Shown: positions 8,708 to 18,042 of the stretch, in pieces | How positions within the stretch are numbered: the stretch's first letter is position 1 | Layout: each line of letters opens with the position of its first letter | Source: Gammaproteobacteria bacterium | GTDB taxonomy: Bacteria; Pseudomonadota; Gammaproteobacteria; Enterobacterales; Alteromonadaceae | Assembly: GCA_018826295.1 (NCBI GenBank) | Contig: JAHJZX010000039.1 | Span: 1 to 34,170, forward strand | Direction of reading: 5' to 3' | Length of the DNA: 34,170 nucleotides | Notes under the pieces: generated by a model | Seen by the model: only the letters and a program-made list of their open reading frames with translations | The model's database searches: none | What the model was told of the DNA's origin: nothing | Made by a program: the position numbers and the translations under genes

Positions 8708-9154
8708 ATGGCTACTTCAATCGTTCAGAAAATTTTAAGCTCAAATGCGGGTTTTGCGGCGTTGGCCTTGCGGGTACCGGTGGGGATTATTTTTGCCGCG
8801 CATGGCGCGCAGAAGTTATTCGGCTGGTTTGGTGGCTACGGCCTGGAAGGCACCGGCGGCTGGATGGACAGCATAGGTTTATCACCGGGTATCGTAATGG
8901 CGTTTTTAGCCGGTGCGGCAGAGTTTTTCGGCGGTATCGCGTTGGTACTGGGCTTATTAACCCGCCCCGCGGCACTGGCACTTAGCATTGCCATGCTGGT
9001 GGCGATCTTTGCCGTGCACTTTCAAAACGGCCTGTTTATGAGCAACAACGGCTACGAATTTGGTTTAGCCCTGTTAGCTGCCAGCGTGTCACTGCTGTTT
9101 AGCGGTGCCGGTAAAGCCTCACTGGATAATATTCTGGCCAAGCGCTTCAACTAA
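8708..9154 (+). CDS. DoxX-family membrane protein
   Basis: A 148-residue protein with about four transmembrane helices. The pattern ALRVPVGIIFAAHGAQKLFGWFGG near the N-terminus, followed by the helix FLAGAAEFFGGIALVLGLLTRPAA, is typical of the DoxX/SURF4-like family. Members are linked with quinone redox or thiol-stress membrane complexes, but the exact role is unknown. The start at ATG 8708 is preferred over the in-frame TTG at 8693 because ACAGGTG is well spaced before it as a ribosome binding site. It stands alone on the plus strand between two minus-strand genes and is probably controlled by the divergent LysR regulator. Confidence 0.85.
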   Translation: MATSIVQKILSSNAGFAALALRVPVGIIFAAHGAQKLFGWFGGYGLEGTGGWMDSIGLSPGIVMAFLAGAAEFFGGIALVLGLLTRPAALALSIAMLVAIFAVHFQNGLFMSNNGYEFGLALLAASVSLLFSGAGKASLDNILAKRFN

Positions 9155-9171
9155 GACTAAGTAACAAACAA

Positions 9172-9202
9172 AAACGCCCGGTTTTGCCGGGCGTTTATTT
9201 TT
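9172..9202. terminator. Bidirectional terminator between the doxX-like gene and xerC
   Basis: The stem AAACGCCCGG / CCGGGCGTTT (9172-9181 and 9187-9196) has a T-rich tract on the right for the plus strand and an A-rich tract on the left, which is a T tract on the minus strand. It serves two converging genes; the xerC stop codon overlaps the end of the stem. Confidence 0.85.
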
Positions 9203-10133
9203 TCTTAGCTCTTGGATGGGCGTTATCGTAAACCTTCGCCAGGTGGGCGAAATCCAGATGGGTATAAACCTGGGTGGTGCTAAGGTTGGCGTGGCCTAAC
9301 AGTTCCTGCACGGCACGTAGATCCTGGCTGGATTCGAGCATATGACTGGCGAAGGAGTGGCGCAGCATATGTGGATGTACGTGCTGGTTTAAACCCTGCT
9401 GTTTGGCCCATAACTGCACCCGCTCGCGCACATGGCGGGCACTTATACGTTTATGCTGCTTGCTGATAAACAACGCATTGGCATCTTCTTCTGGCAGCTT
9501 GGCTGCGAAGGCCGGTCGCTGCTTTAACCAGTCTTGTAATGCCGTAAGCGCAATTTTACCCACCGGCACTATCCGTTGTTTGCTGCCCTTACCGGTAACG
9601 CGCAGCAGTTGCTGTTGCCAGTCGATATCGCGTAAATCGGCATTAACCAGTTCTTCCAGCCGCAATCCGGATGAGTAGAACAGCTCCAGCATAGCCTTAT
9701 CGCGGCAGGCCAGTATATCGTCGCTGCTATCGAAGCTAAGTAAATGGTTGAGCTGGTCAACATTAAGGTTTTTTGGCAGGCTGCGCGCCGCTTTGGGTAC
9801 CGATAAATACTGCGCCGGGTTATCGCTGCGTTTTGCCTGCCCCTGCAAATAGCGGAACAAACTGCGCAGCGCGGCAACTTTTAATGCGATGGTGCGGGGT
9901 TTGGCGCCGCAGCGACGCAAGCCGGTAATGTGCTGCTTTAATTGATCTTCAGTAACGTTAAGCCAATGGCTGGTGGCATCCGTTGCTGCCACACTTAACG
10001 CCAGTTGTTGTAGCTGGCGCTGATAGCTGTCGAGGGTTTTGCTGCTGTAGCCGCGTTCAAACTGCAGATAGGCTAAAAAGTCCTGCAGTGGCTGTAACCA
10101 CTGCGGGGCAAGCAGTGGTTCAGGCTGCGTCAT
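9195..10133 (-). CDS. xerC: Tyrosine recombinase XerC
   Basis: A 312-residue site-specific recombinase that, with XerD, resolves chromosome dimers at dif. The N-terminal SAM-like DNA-binding domain (QFERGYSSKTLDSYQRQL) covers about residues 10-100. The catalytic domain shows the full set: Arg in SSGLRLEEL near 160, Lys in GKGSKQRIVPV, HMLRHSFASH with His and Arg near 257-260, LLGHANLSTTQ with the second His, and the Tyr nucleophile in VYTHLDF. The start overlaps the end of the DUF484 gene by 14 bases. The order dapF-DUF484-xerC matches E. coli, so this is the chromosomal xerC and not an integron integrase. Confidence 0.95.
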   Translation of the reverse strand: MTQPEPLLAPQWLQPLQDFLAYLQFERGYSSKTLDSYQRQLQQLALSVAATDATSHWLNVTEDQLKQHITGLRRCGAKPRTIALKVAALRSLFRYLQGQAKRSDNPAQYLSVPKAARSLPKNLNVDQLNHLLSFDSSDDILACRDKAMLELFYSSGLRLEELVNADLRDIDWQQQLLRVTGKGSKQRIVPVGKIALTALQDWLKQRPAFAAKLPEEDANALFISKQHKRISARHVRERVQLWAKQQGLNQHVHPHMLRHSFASHMLESSQDLRAVQELLGHANLSTTQVYTHLDFAHLAKVYDNAHPRAKKK

Positions 10134-10776
10134 AAGCCGGAAGCAGCTGAGCTAAAATTACCGCCAGATGGCCGATAAACAATTTGTCCATCGAGGGCTG
10201 AAAGTGATCGTCCTGTTCGCTGCCAAATGCCAGCAATGCCAGCGGCTGGCCGGCATTTTGGATCAACAATAACGCCACCGAATGAATGTGAGTAGCAAAG
10301 ATGCTTTGCTGCTCTTCTTTGTTAAGCCGGCCCAGATAAACGCCGTCGGCATTTAAGCGGCGAGTTAATAATAACTGGTACTGAGCGGCAGTTTGCTCAT
10401 CGTTTAAGCAGATCAGCCGGCATTCACTGACTTGCGGCATGGCTGCAGTAAACTGTTGCAGGCTGTATTCGGCTTCGTTAAGGCTTCTGGCCTGATACAG
10501 TGCAGCCTGCAATTTATTAAACGCCAGAAAAATCTGCTCGTTGTGACGGGCAACCGACATTAAGCGGGTGATGTCATCTTCCAGTGCCTGGATCTTTTCG
10601 CGTTGTAGTTCCAGCTGGCGCTCTACCAGAGATACACTGCCACGTTGCTGGTGCGGCAAGCGCAGATTAGCCAGTAACTGCGGATACTGCTGGAAAAACT
10701 CCGGGTGGTCCTGCAGGTAGTCGTATACCACTTGGGCCGCCAACAGGTCTTTGTCTTTGCTCAGGCTATCGTTCAT
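10120..10776 (-). CDS. DUF484 (YigA-type) family protein
   Basis: A 218-residue protein of the DUF484 family found between dapF and xerC in many gammaproteobacteria. The N-terminal signature [20 protein letters not shown] is visible at about residues 15-35, followed by a short coiled coil ([19 protein letters not shown]) and a GAF-like C-terminal domain. The biochemical role is not established. A longer in-frame reading upstream exists, but it is antiparallel-rich, out of character and runs inside dapF; the ATG at 10776 overlaps the dapF stop as ATGA and fits the family start. Confidence 0.9.
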   Translation of the reverse strand: MNDSLSKDKDLLAAQVVYDYLQDHPEFFQQYPQLLANLRLPHQQRGSVSLVERQLELQREKIQALEDDITRLMSVARHNEQIFLAFNKLQAALYQARSLNEAEYSLQQFTAAMPQVSECRLICLNDEQTAAQYQLLLTRRLNADGVYLGRLNKEEQQSIFATHIHSVALLLIQNAGQPLALLAFGSEQDDHFQPSMDKLFIGHLAVILAQLLPAYDAA

Positions 10777-11603
10777 AGCAATATTTGTCCGTCGTAAACA
10801 TGTTCTGCCGGGCCGGTCATTTTCAGCGGTTGGCCCGGACCGTTCCAGCGAATATGCAGGCTGCCACCGGGTAAGTCTACCCGCACCTGCTGGTGCAATT
10901 TCTTTTGTAGCTGGCCCACTACTGCGGCGGCACAAGCGCCGGTGCCACAGGCCTGGGTTTCGCCGGCGCCACGCTCCCATACCCGCAGTTTAATATGGCC
11001 TGGGTTTAGTACCTGCATAAAGCCAATATTCGCCCGTTCAGGAAAGCGTTCGTGCTGTTCAAACAACGGGCCTTGTAACTGCACCGGGGCAGTGTCCAGA
11101 TCGTCTACTTCTACCACGGCATGCGGGTTACCCATAGATACCACACCGCACAGTATAGTGTGTTCGTCTGCGCGCAGTATGTAGGTCAGTTCCTGCTTTT
11201 GCGCTTTAAACGGCACCCGTGCCGGGTCCAGCTGTGGTACGCCCATATTGACCGTGACCTGGCCGTCGGCCTCTACGTATAACGTAATTTTGCCGGATTT
11301 AGTGCTAACGCCAATTTTATGTTTGTTGGTTAAACCTCTGGCGCGGACAAATTTGGCAAAGCAACGTGCACCATTGCCGCATTGTTCTACTTCTGAACCG
11401 TCGGCATTAAAAATACGGTAGTGAAAATCCAGCTCGGGATCATAGGGCGGTTCTACCATTAACAGCTGATCAAAGCCAATACCGGTATGGCGGTTAGCCA
11501 GCGCTTTGATTTGCTCTTTGGTTAAGAACACATTTTGGCTGACGGCATCGACCAGCATAAAGTCGTTGCCCAGACCATGCATTTTAGAAAAATGTAACAA
11601 CAT
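10773..11603 (-). CDS. dapF: Diaminopimelate epimerase
   Basis: A 276-residue, PLP-independent epimerase that converts LL- to meso-diaminopimelate for lysine and peptidoglycan synthesis. Both catalytic cysteines are present: CGNGARC near residue 75 and ACGTGACA near 218. The N-terminal [12 protein letters not shown] is the family signature. Length matches E. coli DapF (274). It lies 12 bases after lysA, which makes its product's substrate useful at once: LysA decarboxylates meso-diaminopimelate to lysine. Confidence 0.96.
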   Translation of the reverse strand: MLLHFSKMHGLGNDFMLVDAVSQNVFLTKEQIKALANRHTGIGFDQLLMVEPPYDPELDFHYRIFNADGSEVEQCGNGARCFAKFVRARGLTNKHKIGVSTKSGKITLYVEADGQVTVNMGVPQLDPARVPFKAQKQELTYILRADEHTILCGVVSMGNPHAVVEVDDLDTAPVQLQGPLFEQHERFPERANIGFMQVLNPGHIKLRVWERGAGETQACGTGACAAAVVGQLQKKLHQQVRVDLPGGSLHIRWNGPGQPLKMTGPAEHVYDGQILL

Positions 11604-11615
11604 CTGCGCCCTTAC

Positions 11616-12881
11616 TTAATCGGTGACCAGCTGTTCACCACGCCATAAATCCTGCCATTGTTCACGGGCGCGGATTAAATGCGCCTTTTCGCCGTCTACC
11701 AGAACCTCGGCAGCGCGTGGGCGGCTGTTATAGTTCGAGCTCATGGTAAAACCATAGGCACCGGCCGAACGCACAGCCAGTAAATCGCCCTGGGCTATGG
11801 CCAGCTCACGGTCTTTACCGAGAAAGTCGCCGGTTTCGCATACCGGGCCAACAATGTCGTACAGCGCAGAGACGGCATTGCTATTGCGTACTACCGGCAC
11901 TATCGCCTGCCAGGCGCTGTACAGGGCCGGGCGGATTAAGTCATTCATGGCGGCATCGACAATGGCGAAGTTTTTTTCCTGGCCGGGTTTTAAAAATTCT
12001 ACTTTGGTGAGCAGTACACCGGCGTTGGCCATAATGGCCCGGCCCGGCTCCATAATCAGCTCCAGTTGCGGGTAGCTTTGCAGCCGCTGTACCACTTTGC
12101 TGATGTAATCGGCCGGTGAGGGCGGTGTTTCTTGATCGTAGGTGACGCCAAGGCCGCCGCCGATATCAATATGGCTTAGTTTGATGCCATCTGCCGCCAG
12201 TTCATCAATCAGGTTAAGCAGCTTTTCTAATGCGTCTAAAAAGGGTTGGGTTTCAGTAAGTTGAGAGCCGATATGGCAATCTACACCGACCAGATCCAAA
12301 TGGCTGTAGCTGGCAGCCTGGCGATAAATGTCGCGCGCCAGCAAAATATCAATGCCAAACTTATTTGCTTTTAAGCCGGTAGAAATATACGGATGGGTTT
12401 TGGCGTCAATATCGGGGTTTACCCGAATGGAGACTGGTGCTTTGATATCCAGGCTGCTGGCAACCTGTTGCAACCGTTCCAGCTCAGCTATCGATTCAAC
12501 ATTAAAGCACTTAATACCCAGTTGCAGCGCAAAGCGCATATCGTCAGCGGTTTTTGCTACACCGGAGAACACCACTTTTTTTGCATCGCCGCCTGCGGCA
12601 ATCACGCGGCGCAACTCTCCGCCGGAAACAATGTCAAAGCCACTACCCAATTTAGCCAGCAGATTCAGGATCGCCAGGTTGCTATTGGCTTTTACCGCAT
12701 AACACACCAGACTTTGCGGGTGTTCTGCGGCGGCATTAGCAAAGGCCTGATAATGCCGTTCTACCGTGGCGCGCGAGTACACATAGCAAGGGGTGCCAAA
12801 TTGGCTGGCGATATCGTCCAGCGGCTGTTGTTCCGCAAACAGGCGGTCGTGCTGATAATTAAAATGGTCCACGTTGTTCAT
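11616..12881 (-). CDS. lysA: Diaminopimelate decarboxylase
   Basis: A 421-residue, fold-type III PLP enzyme (E. coli LysA has 420) that makes L-lysine from meso-diaminopimelate. The PLP lysine is in CYAVKANSN near residue 58. HIGSQ, the glycine-rich HIDIGGGLGV phosphate loop and GPVCETGD with the catalytic cysteine are all visible. The start at ATG 12881 begins the family N-terminus (MNNVDHFNYQ); a longer upstream reading enters lptM in another frame. The start overlaps the lptM stop by 23 bases. Placing lysA between lptM and dapF is common in gammaproteobacteria outside the enterics. Confidence 0.95.
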   Translation of the reverse strand: MNNVDHFNYQHDRLFAEQQPLDDIASQFGTPCYVYSRATVERHYQAFANAAAEHPQSLVCYAVKANSNLAILNLLAKLGSGFDIVSGGELRRVIAAGGDAKKVVFSGVAKTADDMRFALQLGIKCFNVESIAELERLQQVASSLDIKAPVSIRVNPDIDAKTHPYISTGLKANKFGIDILLARDIYRQAASYSHLDLVGVDCHIGSQLTETQPFLDALEKLLNLIDELAADGIKLSHIDIGGGLGVTYDQETPPSPADYISKVVQRLQSYPQLELIMEPGRAIMANAGVLLTKVEFLKPGQEKNFAIVDAAMNDLIRPALYSAWQAIVPVVRNSNAVSALYDIVGPVCETGDFLGKDRELAIAQGDLLAVRSAGAYGFTMSSNYNSRPRAAEVLVDGEKAHLIRAREQWQDLWRGEQLVTD

Positions 12882-13047
12882 CCGTTTGTTGAGTTGGATT
12901 AGCGTTGTTTTGCTGTGGCTCTGCCACTTCCGGTGCCGGTTGTGGTAAGGTAAGCGGGCCTTTTTGACCACACGCACTCAGTAAGCTGCACAGCAAAACG
13001 ACAGCAGCGACAGTTAAAAGCGGACCTTGGGTTGTAAAAGCTTGCAT
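12859..13047 (-). CDS. lptM: Small outer-membrane lipoprotein LptM (YifL)
   Basis: A 62-residue lipoprotein. A hydrophobic signal segment ends in the lipobox LLSAC with the lipidated Cys26, followed by the conserved GQKGPLTLP typical of LptM/YifL. The E. coli homologue binds the LPS translocon LptDE and helps its disulfide maturation. The C-terminal tail is rich in Gln, Asn and Pro. It is divergent from cyaY, as in E. coli, and is the first gene of the lptM-lysA-dapF-DUF484-xerC chain. Confidence 0.92.
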   Translation of the reverse strand: MQAFTTQGPLLTVAAVVLLCSLLSACGQKGPLTLPQPAPEVAEPQQNNANPTQQTDEQRGPF

Positions 13048-13076
13048 GATGTTATTTTTTTATGGTGGTTGCGTTC

Positions 13077-13082
13077 TATAAT
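13077..13082 (+). promoter_or_regulatory. Perfect -10 box upstream of cyaY
   Basis: TATAAT lies 36 bases upstream of the cyaY ATG. No convincing -35 hexamer sits at the right distance (only an AT-rich tract), so the promoter is probable but weakly supported. The whole lptM-cyaY divergent region is only about 70 bases. Confidence 0.45.
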
Positions 13083-13118
13083 CGCATCCTTAGCGATAAA
13101 AGCAAACAGGTGAAGCAG

Positions 13119-13436
13119 ATGAATGATCTGGAATATGAAGAATTAACCGACAGTATCCTGCTGGCGGTAGAGCTGGCAGTAGAAAATGCCGATGCCGACC
13201 TGGATTATGAGTCACACGGCAGTTTGCTTAGCATCAGTTTTGCTGATGGCAGCAAAATCATTATTAATAAACAGCCGCCGTTGCAGCAGCTGTGGCTGGC
13301 TACCAAATTTAATGGTCACCACTTTGAATTGCATGGCGATAAGTGGATAGACAATCGCAGCGGTGCCGAATTCTGGCAGCTGCTGAACGATGCTGCCGCC
13401 AAACAGGCCGGCAAAGCGCTTAATCTGGCGCCTTAG
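13119..13436 (+). CDS. cyaY: Frataxin homologue CyaY
   Basis: A 105-residue protein (E. coli CyaY has 106) that binds iron and modulates IscS-dependent iron-sulfur cluster assembly. The acidic first helix (LEYEELTDSILLAVELAVENADADLDYE) carries the iron-binding face; later strands include GSKIIINKQPPLQQLWLATK and the tail GAEFWQLL, both family hallmarks. The ATG at 13119 is preceded by AGGTGAAG; an upstream in-frame start would add 19 atypical residues. It is the first gene of a plus-strand series that leads to hemCDXY. Confidence 0.95.
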   Translation: MNDLEYEELTDSILLAVELAVENADADLDYESHGSLLSISFADGSKIIINKQPPLQQLWLATKFNGHHFELHGDKWIDNRSGAEFWQLLNDAAAKQAGKALNLAP

Positions 13437-13462
13437 GCGCTATAGTTTTTCTAGGATCTGTG

Positions 13463-14143
13463 ATGGCGTTACTTCCTTTTGTTGATGTAAAAGCGCAGGG
13501 CGATAGCCGTGCTGCGGTGGTGTGGTTACATGGTTTAGGTGACTCCGGTCATGGTTTTGCCCCTATCGTACCCGAGCTGCGTTTACCGGCAGATGCCGGC
13601 ATCCGGTTTTTATTTCCACATGCACCCGAACGGCCGGTAACGGTAAATGGCGGCATGCGGATGCGGGCCTGGTACGATATTAAAACCATGGATTTAACCA
13701 ACCGTGCCGACGAAGCCGGGGTGCGCGAATCTGCAGCAGCAGTACAACAGTTGCTGGATAAACTGATCAGCGATGGCATTAGCAGCGATCGTATTATTCT
13801 GGCCGGTTTTAGCCAGGGTGGCGTCATAGCCCTGCATTTACTACCGCGTTTGCCGTATAAACTGGCCGGCGTGATGGCGTTATCTACTTATATGTGCGCG
13901 CCGGATAAACTGAAAGACGAAAGCAATGCTATTAATAAAGCCACGCCGGTGCTGGTAGCGCATGGCAGCCAGGATCCGGTGGTGCCGATGGCAGCAGGGC
14001 AGCAAGCCTACCATACGCTGAAAAATGCCGGTTTTAATGTCAGCTGGCACGACTACCGTATGCCGCACAGCGTGTGTGCGCAGGAAGTGGCCGATATCAG
14101 CAGTTTTATACAGCGTCGTTTACTGACAGAGGTAACCCACTAA
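13463..14143 (+). CDS. Carboxylesterase of the phospholipase/carboxylesterase family
   Basis: A 226-residue alpha/beta hydrolase related to carboxylesterase EstB and acyl-protein thioesterases. The oxyanion-region motif [14 protein letters not shown] is near residue 20, the nucleophile elbow GFSQGG near 113, and the Asp and His of the triad in HGSQDPVVP and MPHSVCAQE. It hydrolyses small carboxyl esters or thioesters; the natural substrate is unknown. It sits 26 bases after cyaY and one base before hemC, so it is likely to be in the same transcript. An overlapping GTG at 13460 is an alternative start by one codon. Confidence 0.88.
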   Translation: MALLPFVDVKAQGDSRAAVVWLHGLGDSGHGFAPIVPELRLPADAGIRFLFPHAPERPVTVNGGMRMRAWYDIKTMDLTNRADEAGVRESAAAVQQLLDKLISDGISSDRIILAGFSQGGVIALHLLPRLPYKLAGVMALSTYMCAPDKLKDESNAINKATPVLVAHGSQDPVVPMAAGQQAYHTLKNAGFNVSWHDYRMPHSVCAQEVADISSFIQRRLLTEVTH

Positions 14144-14144
14144 G

Positions 14145-15074
14145 ATGAACCTGATCCGTATTGCAACGCGTAAAAGTGCGCTGGCGCTGTGGCAGGCTGA
14201 GTACGTGAAAGCCGAGCTGTTGCGCTTTCACCCGCAGCTGACAGTTGAGCTGGTGCCGATGTCGACGCAGGGCGACAAAATTCTTGATACGCCACTGGCA
14301 AAAATAGGCGGTAAAGGGTTGTTCGTAAAAGAGTTAGAGCAAGCCATGCTGGATGGCCGCGCCGATATTGCCGTGCACAGCATGAAAGATGTACCGGTAG
14401 AGTTTCCGGCAGGCTTAATGCTGCATACCATCTGCCCGCGGGAAAACCCGCAGGATGCCTTCGTCTCAAATCAGTTTCGTTCTTTAGATGAATTACCGCA
14501 GGGCGCCGTGGTCGGCACGTCCAGCCTGCGCCGGCAGTGTCAGTTAAAAGCCCTGCGGCCTGATTTAACCGTGCGCGATCTGCGTGGCAATGTAAATACA
14601 CGCCTGGCCAAGCTGGATAATGGTGAATACGCTGCCATTATATTAGCTGCAGCTGGCCTGATCCGGCTGGGGTTTGAGCAACGCATTGCCAGCCTGTTAC
14701 CGGTAGAACTTAGCTTACCGGCCAATGGCCAGGGCGCCGTCGGTATTGAATGCCGTAGCGACGATATCGCCGTACAACAACTGCTGGCACCACTGGAACA
14801 TAGCGCTACCCGCAGTTGTGTGCTGGCCGAGCGGGCAATGAACCGTAAACTGCAGGGCGGTTGTCAGGTGCCGATAGGCGCCTATGCTGAGATCAGCGGC
14901 GACAGTTTGTGGCTGCGGGGCCTGGTTGGCTCTCTGGATGGCAGTGAAATAATCCGCCATCAGTTGCGCGGTCCGGTAGCTGAAGCTGAACAGTTAGGTA
15001 CAGCGCTGGCCGAACACTTATTAACGCAGGGCGCTGAGCGTATTTTACAGGCGGTATATCAGGCTGCGCCATGA
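14145..15074 (+). CDS. hemC: Hydroxymethylbilane synthase (porphobilinogen deaminase)
   Basis: A 309-residue enzyme that joins four porphobilinogens into hydroxymethylbilane for haem synthesis. The family signatures are present: [16 protein letters not shown] at the N-terminus, [11 protein letters not shown] with catalytic residues, [11 protein letters not shown], and [11 protein letters not shown], whose Cys carries the dipyrromethane cofactor. It starts one base after the esterase stop, and its stop overlaps the hemD start (ATGA). Confidence 0.96.
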   Translation: MNLIRIATRKSALALWQAEYVKAELLRFHPQLTVELVPMSTQGDKILDTPLAKIGGKGLFVKELEQAMLDGRADIAVHSMKDVPVEFPAGLMLHTICPRENPQDAFVSNQFRSLDELPQGAVVGTSSLRRQCQLKALRPDLTVRDLRGNVNTRLAKLDNGEYAAIILAAAGLIRLGFEQRIASLLPVELSLPANGQGAVGIECRSDDIAVQQLLAPLEHSATRSCVLAERAMNRKLQGGCQVPIGAYAEISGDSLWLRGLVGSLDGSEIIRHQLRGPVAEAEQLGTALAEHLLTQGAERILQAVYQAAP

Positions 15075-15835
15075 CAGAGTTTGCGCCCGACAACATCGCC
15101 TTTTTAATTACCCGGCCGGCCGGCAAAGCAGATAATTTGCTGGCAGCATTGGATGAAAGTGGCGTTAGCTACTTGTATCAGCCATTGATCACCACGGCGC
15201 AGGTTAATGTGACACCTTATGATATACAGCAGCTGCAACAGGCCGATGCGGTGGTGTTTGTTAGTGTCAGCGCTGTTATCAGCCTGCAAAATCAGCTGGA
15301 TGCCGCCGTGCTGCGTGCGCCGTTATTTGCTGTCGGCCAAACTACCGCGATGGCACTGCAAAGCTGGCTCGGGCGCAGCGTCGAAGTACCGGAGGATCAG
15401 CGCAGTGAGGGCTTGCTGCAATTGCCGCAGTTACAACAACTGGCCGGTAAAAATATTGTCGTGGTGCGCGGCAATGCCGGCCGCGAACTAATTAAACAAG
15501 GCCTGGTGGCGCGCGGCGCAGCAGTGCGCTATGTACAAAGTTATAAACGTGTCGCCCTGCCGCTGGATGGCGAGCTGTTGTGTCAGCAGTGGCAGCTGGC
15601 CGGTATTCGTTGTATTGTGGCCACCAGCAACGAAATATTACAGCAACTGTTTAAGCTGGTACCCCAGGCTCACCATCATTGGCTGACGCAGCGCGATTTT
15701 ATTCTGGTTAGCCCACGGGTGCAGGACAGTGCTTTGGCACTGGGGATAGCACAGCAAAACATCATACTGGCAGCTAATGCCAATGACTGGGCGCTGCTTA
15801 GCGCTATCAGCCAGTTGAAGAGGGAATATCAATGA
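15071..15835 (+). CDS. hemD: Uroporphyrinogen-III synthase
   Basis: A 254-residue protein with the two-lobed HemD fold: [17 protein letters not shown] at the start, VFVSVSAV and FAVGQTTA in the first half, and [20 protein letters not shown] plus [12 protein letters not shown] in the second. The family is weakly conserved, but these motifs and the place between hemC and hemX settle it. It closes the hydroxymethylbilane ring to uroporphyrinogen III. Start and stop overlap both neighbours as ATGA. Confidence 0.93.
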   Translation: MTEFAPDNIAFLITRPAGKADNLLAALDESGVSYLYQPLITTAQVNVTPYDIQQLQQADAVVFVSVSAVISLQNQLDAAVLRAPLFAVGQTTAMALQSWLGRSVEVPEDQRSEGLLQLPQLQQLAGKNIVVVRGNAGRELIKQGLVARGAAVRYVQSYKRVALPLDGELLCQQWQLAGIRCIVATSNEILQQLFKLVPQAHHHWLTQRDFILVSPRVQDSALALGIAQQNIILAANANDWALLSAISQLKREYQ

Positions 15836-16953
15836 GTGACACCTTAGAGCGCGCAACGGAAGTTGAAGCGCCGCTGACCCAATTAAAGCAGCAAATGGAT
15901 GCCGAACAGCCGGCACAACGCAGTGGCCGCAGTGTTACTGCAGGTTTAAGTTTACTGCTGGTTGTAGCATTGGGTGCAGGTCTGGCAGGCGCTGGCTATT
16001 ACTGGGCGTGGCCGCAATGGCAGCAACTGGGGCAGCAAGTACAGACTTTGCAACAACAGCAACAACGTCTGGCTGAGCAAAACCAGCAACTGCAGGACAG
16101 CAACCGCCAGTTACAGCAAAACTTGCAGGCAGATCAGCAACAGCAGTTAAGCCAGCTGCAGCAAAACCTGACCACCGAACAGCAACAGCAGGCTGCTCAG
16201 GTTACGGCGCAATTACAAGCTGTACGGCAACTGGTGCAGGAGCGTGACAGTGCGCCGCCACGGCACTGGTTATTGGCCGAGGCCGACTATTTACTGAAAC
16301 TGGCAGCGCAAAAAGTCTGGTTGCAACAGGACACCGTGACGGCAGTAGCGTTATTACACAGCGCGGATGAAAAGCTGGCAAGCCTGGACGATGCGTCTTT
16401 GCTGAGCGTACGTCAGGCCATAGCCGCTGATAGCCGCCAGCTGCAAGCTGTAGTGCGGCCTGATGTTAGCAAACTGCATGTGCAGTTACAGCAATTACGC
16501 CAACAAGCCATGTTGCTGCCATTAAAACAACAAACAATGCCGTTACAGGCTGAAGCGCCAGAGGCGACACTGCAAAACTGGCGCGCTACCCTGGCATACC
16601 ATTGGCACCATACCTGGCAAGGCTTGCTAAACCCCAGAGATGCAATGCCGGAAGATTACTTTGACTTAACCACTGAACAGCAATTGATGTTGCGTATAGC
16701 ACTGCAACAACAACTGCAGCTGGCCCAGTTGGCAGTAATGCAACAACAGCCACAGGTTTTTACCGCAGCACTGCAGCAGAGCAGCGATCAGCTACAGCGC
16801 TATTTCAATGCCAGCGCCGACACCGTACAGCAGTTTAGCAGCCAGCTGACAGAACTGGCCGCAGCAGATATTACCGCGCCGGTTTTTAGTGCGCTTAGCA
16901 GCCCGGCGCAACTGCAGTTGTATATGCAGCAACTGGCAGGAGAAAGCTTATGA
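15832..16953 (+). CDS. hemX: HemX, membrane-anchored coiled-coil protein
   Basis: A 373-residue protein with a short cytoplasmic N-terminus, one transmembrane helix at about residues 34-56, and a very Gln-rich periplasmic coiled coil at about 60-130. The globular HemX domain follows (HWLLAEADYLLKLAAQKVWLQQD near 145). Its precise role is unresolved: it was once annotated as a uroporphyrinogen methyltransferase, but no such domain is visible. The Gln runs come from CAA and CAG codons and are not tandem repeats of fixed unit. Confidence 0.92.
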   Translation: MSDTLERATEVEAPLTQLKQQMDAEQPAQRSGRSVTAGLSLLLVVALGAGLAGAGYYWAWPQWQQLGQQVQTLQQQQQRLAEQNQQLQDSNRQLQQNLQADQQQQLSQLQQNLTTEQQQQAAQVTAQLQAVRQLVQERDSAPPRHWLLAEADYLLKLAAQKVWLQQDTVTAVALLHSADEKLASLDDASLLSVRQAIAADSRQLQAVVRPDVSKLHVQLQQLRQQAMLLPLKQQTMPLQAEAPEATLQNWRATLAYHWHHTWQGLLNPRDAMPEDYFDLTTEQQLMLRIALQQQLQLAQLAVMQQQPQVFTAALQQSSDQLQRYFNASADTVQQFSSQLTELAAADITAPVFSALSSPAQLQLYMQQLAGESL

Positions 16954-18029
16954 TGCGGATCCTGCTGCTGGTGCTGGCCCTGGCTGCGGCGATGTGGTTA
17001 GGTCCGGTGCTGGTTAATCATGCCGGTTATGTCAAAGTTATCGTGGCGGGCAAAGTATTCGAAACCACGTTGCTGGGATTAGTATTGCTAGCTATGGCGG
17101 CAATGCTGGTGTTGTGGCTAAGCAGTTGGCTTTTGCGTAAGTTATTACGCTTACAGCATATTTCTTTTAATTTTTTACGCTGGCGCCGCCAACGCAAAGC
17201 GCAGCAGGCTTTTGAGTTAGGGCTTGAAGCCTACGCCAAGCAGCAATGGCAGCTTGCCAGCCAGCATCTGCAAAAAGCCTGCGCCGATGATTTTATGGCA
17301 CAGCAAAAGCACCTGGTTGCCGGCTATGCCGCATTTTACGCCGGCGATATCAGCACGGCAAATCAGCATGCTCAACAGCTACCGCAAAGTGGCAGCGGTT
17401 TGTTTTTACAGGCAGATTTGCTGTTGCAGCAAGGCCAGGCTGCTCAGGCCTGTGTAATACTGGCAGAGCATGTGCAAGCCGGTACTGAGGATAAAGGCTT
17501 GGGGCAACTGTATCTGCATGCGCTGCAACAGGCCGGACAATGGCAGCAATTGCTGCAGTTGTTACCCACAGCGTTAAAGCAGCAATGGTTTGACAAAGAC
17601 AAATGGCCACAACAGCGCTTCAATATTTATCCGGCCGCAATCAGCCAGTTGAGCCAACAGCAGCGGTTTGATGAAACGGCAGACTACTGGCTGGCATTGC
17701 CGGCGAAAGAGCGCAAGTCGACAGCGGCTAACATTGGCCGGGCCTGGGCGCTGGCACAAAGTGGTCAGACAGATGCAGCAGAAAAGTTATTGTTAAGCCA
17801 ACTGCAACTGGCAGAGTTACCGCAAACCCTGCCGTTTTTACGCCAGATCCCCTTGGGTCATAGTGTGCTAAAGCTGCGTAAGCAAGTACAAAACTGGCTG
17901 CATGAGCAGCCTACCAATGGTTATTTGTATGCGTTACTGGCGTATATGGCAGCAGAAGAAGGCGAGCCGGAACAGGCGGCACTGGCATGGCAAAAAGCCC
18001 GGCAATATCAGCCCTCATTGCAAGCCTGA
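16950..18029 (+). CDS. hemY: HemY, TPR-containing inner-membrane protein
   Basis: A 359-residue protein with two N-terminal transmembrane helices (about residues 1-20 and 40-62), then the basic RKLLRLQ...RWRRQRKAQQAFELG region of the HemY N-domain and helical tetratricopeptide-like repeats to the end. It is the conserved last member of hemCDXY. It is not the protoporphyrinogen oxidase that shares its name in Gram-positive bacteria. The start overlaps the hemX stop; a double ATG (16950 and 16953) leaves the exact start open by one codon. Confidence 0.92.
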   Translation: MMRILLLVLALAAAMWLGPVLVNHAGYVKVIVAGKVFETTLLGLVLLAMAAMLVLWLSSWLLRKLLRLQHISFNFLRWRRQRKAQQAFELGLEAYAKQQWQLASQHLQKACADDFMAQQKHLVAGYAAFYAGDISTANQHAQQLPQSGSGLFLQADLLLQQGQAAQACVILAEHVQAGTEDKGLGQLYLHALQQAGQWQQLLQLLPTALKQQWFDKDKWPQQRFNIYPAAISQLSQQQRFDETADYWLALPAKERKSTAANIGRAWALAQSGQTDAAEKLLLSQLQLAELPQTLPFLRQIPLGHSVLKLRKQVQNWLHEQPTNGYLYALLAYMAAEEGEPEQAALAWQKARQYQPSLQA

Positions 18030-18042
18030 TGCTAATTAGCGA

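Noticed and set aside
9195..10133. XerC considered as the integron integrase
   Set aside because: It is in the conserved dapF-DUF484-xerC cluster, has normal XerC length, and I see no integron-specific extra domain; it is 17 kb from the array.
10777..10980. N-terminal extension of the DUF484 gene (68 extra residues)
   Set aside because: It lies inside dapF in another frame, is very rich in Arg and Gly, and the ATG at 10776 gives the family start with a typical ATGA overlap.
12882..12977. N-terminal extension of LysA
   Set aside because: The added residues overlap lptM and are basic and unlike LysA; the ATG at 12881 gives the normal length.
16050..16250. CAA/CAG-rich stretch in hemX as a tandem repeat
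   Set aside because: No constant unit length; it encodes a Gln-rich coiled coil usual for HemX.
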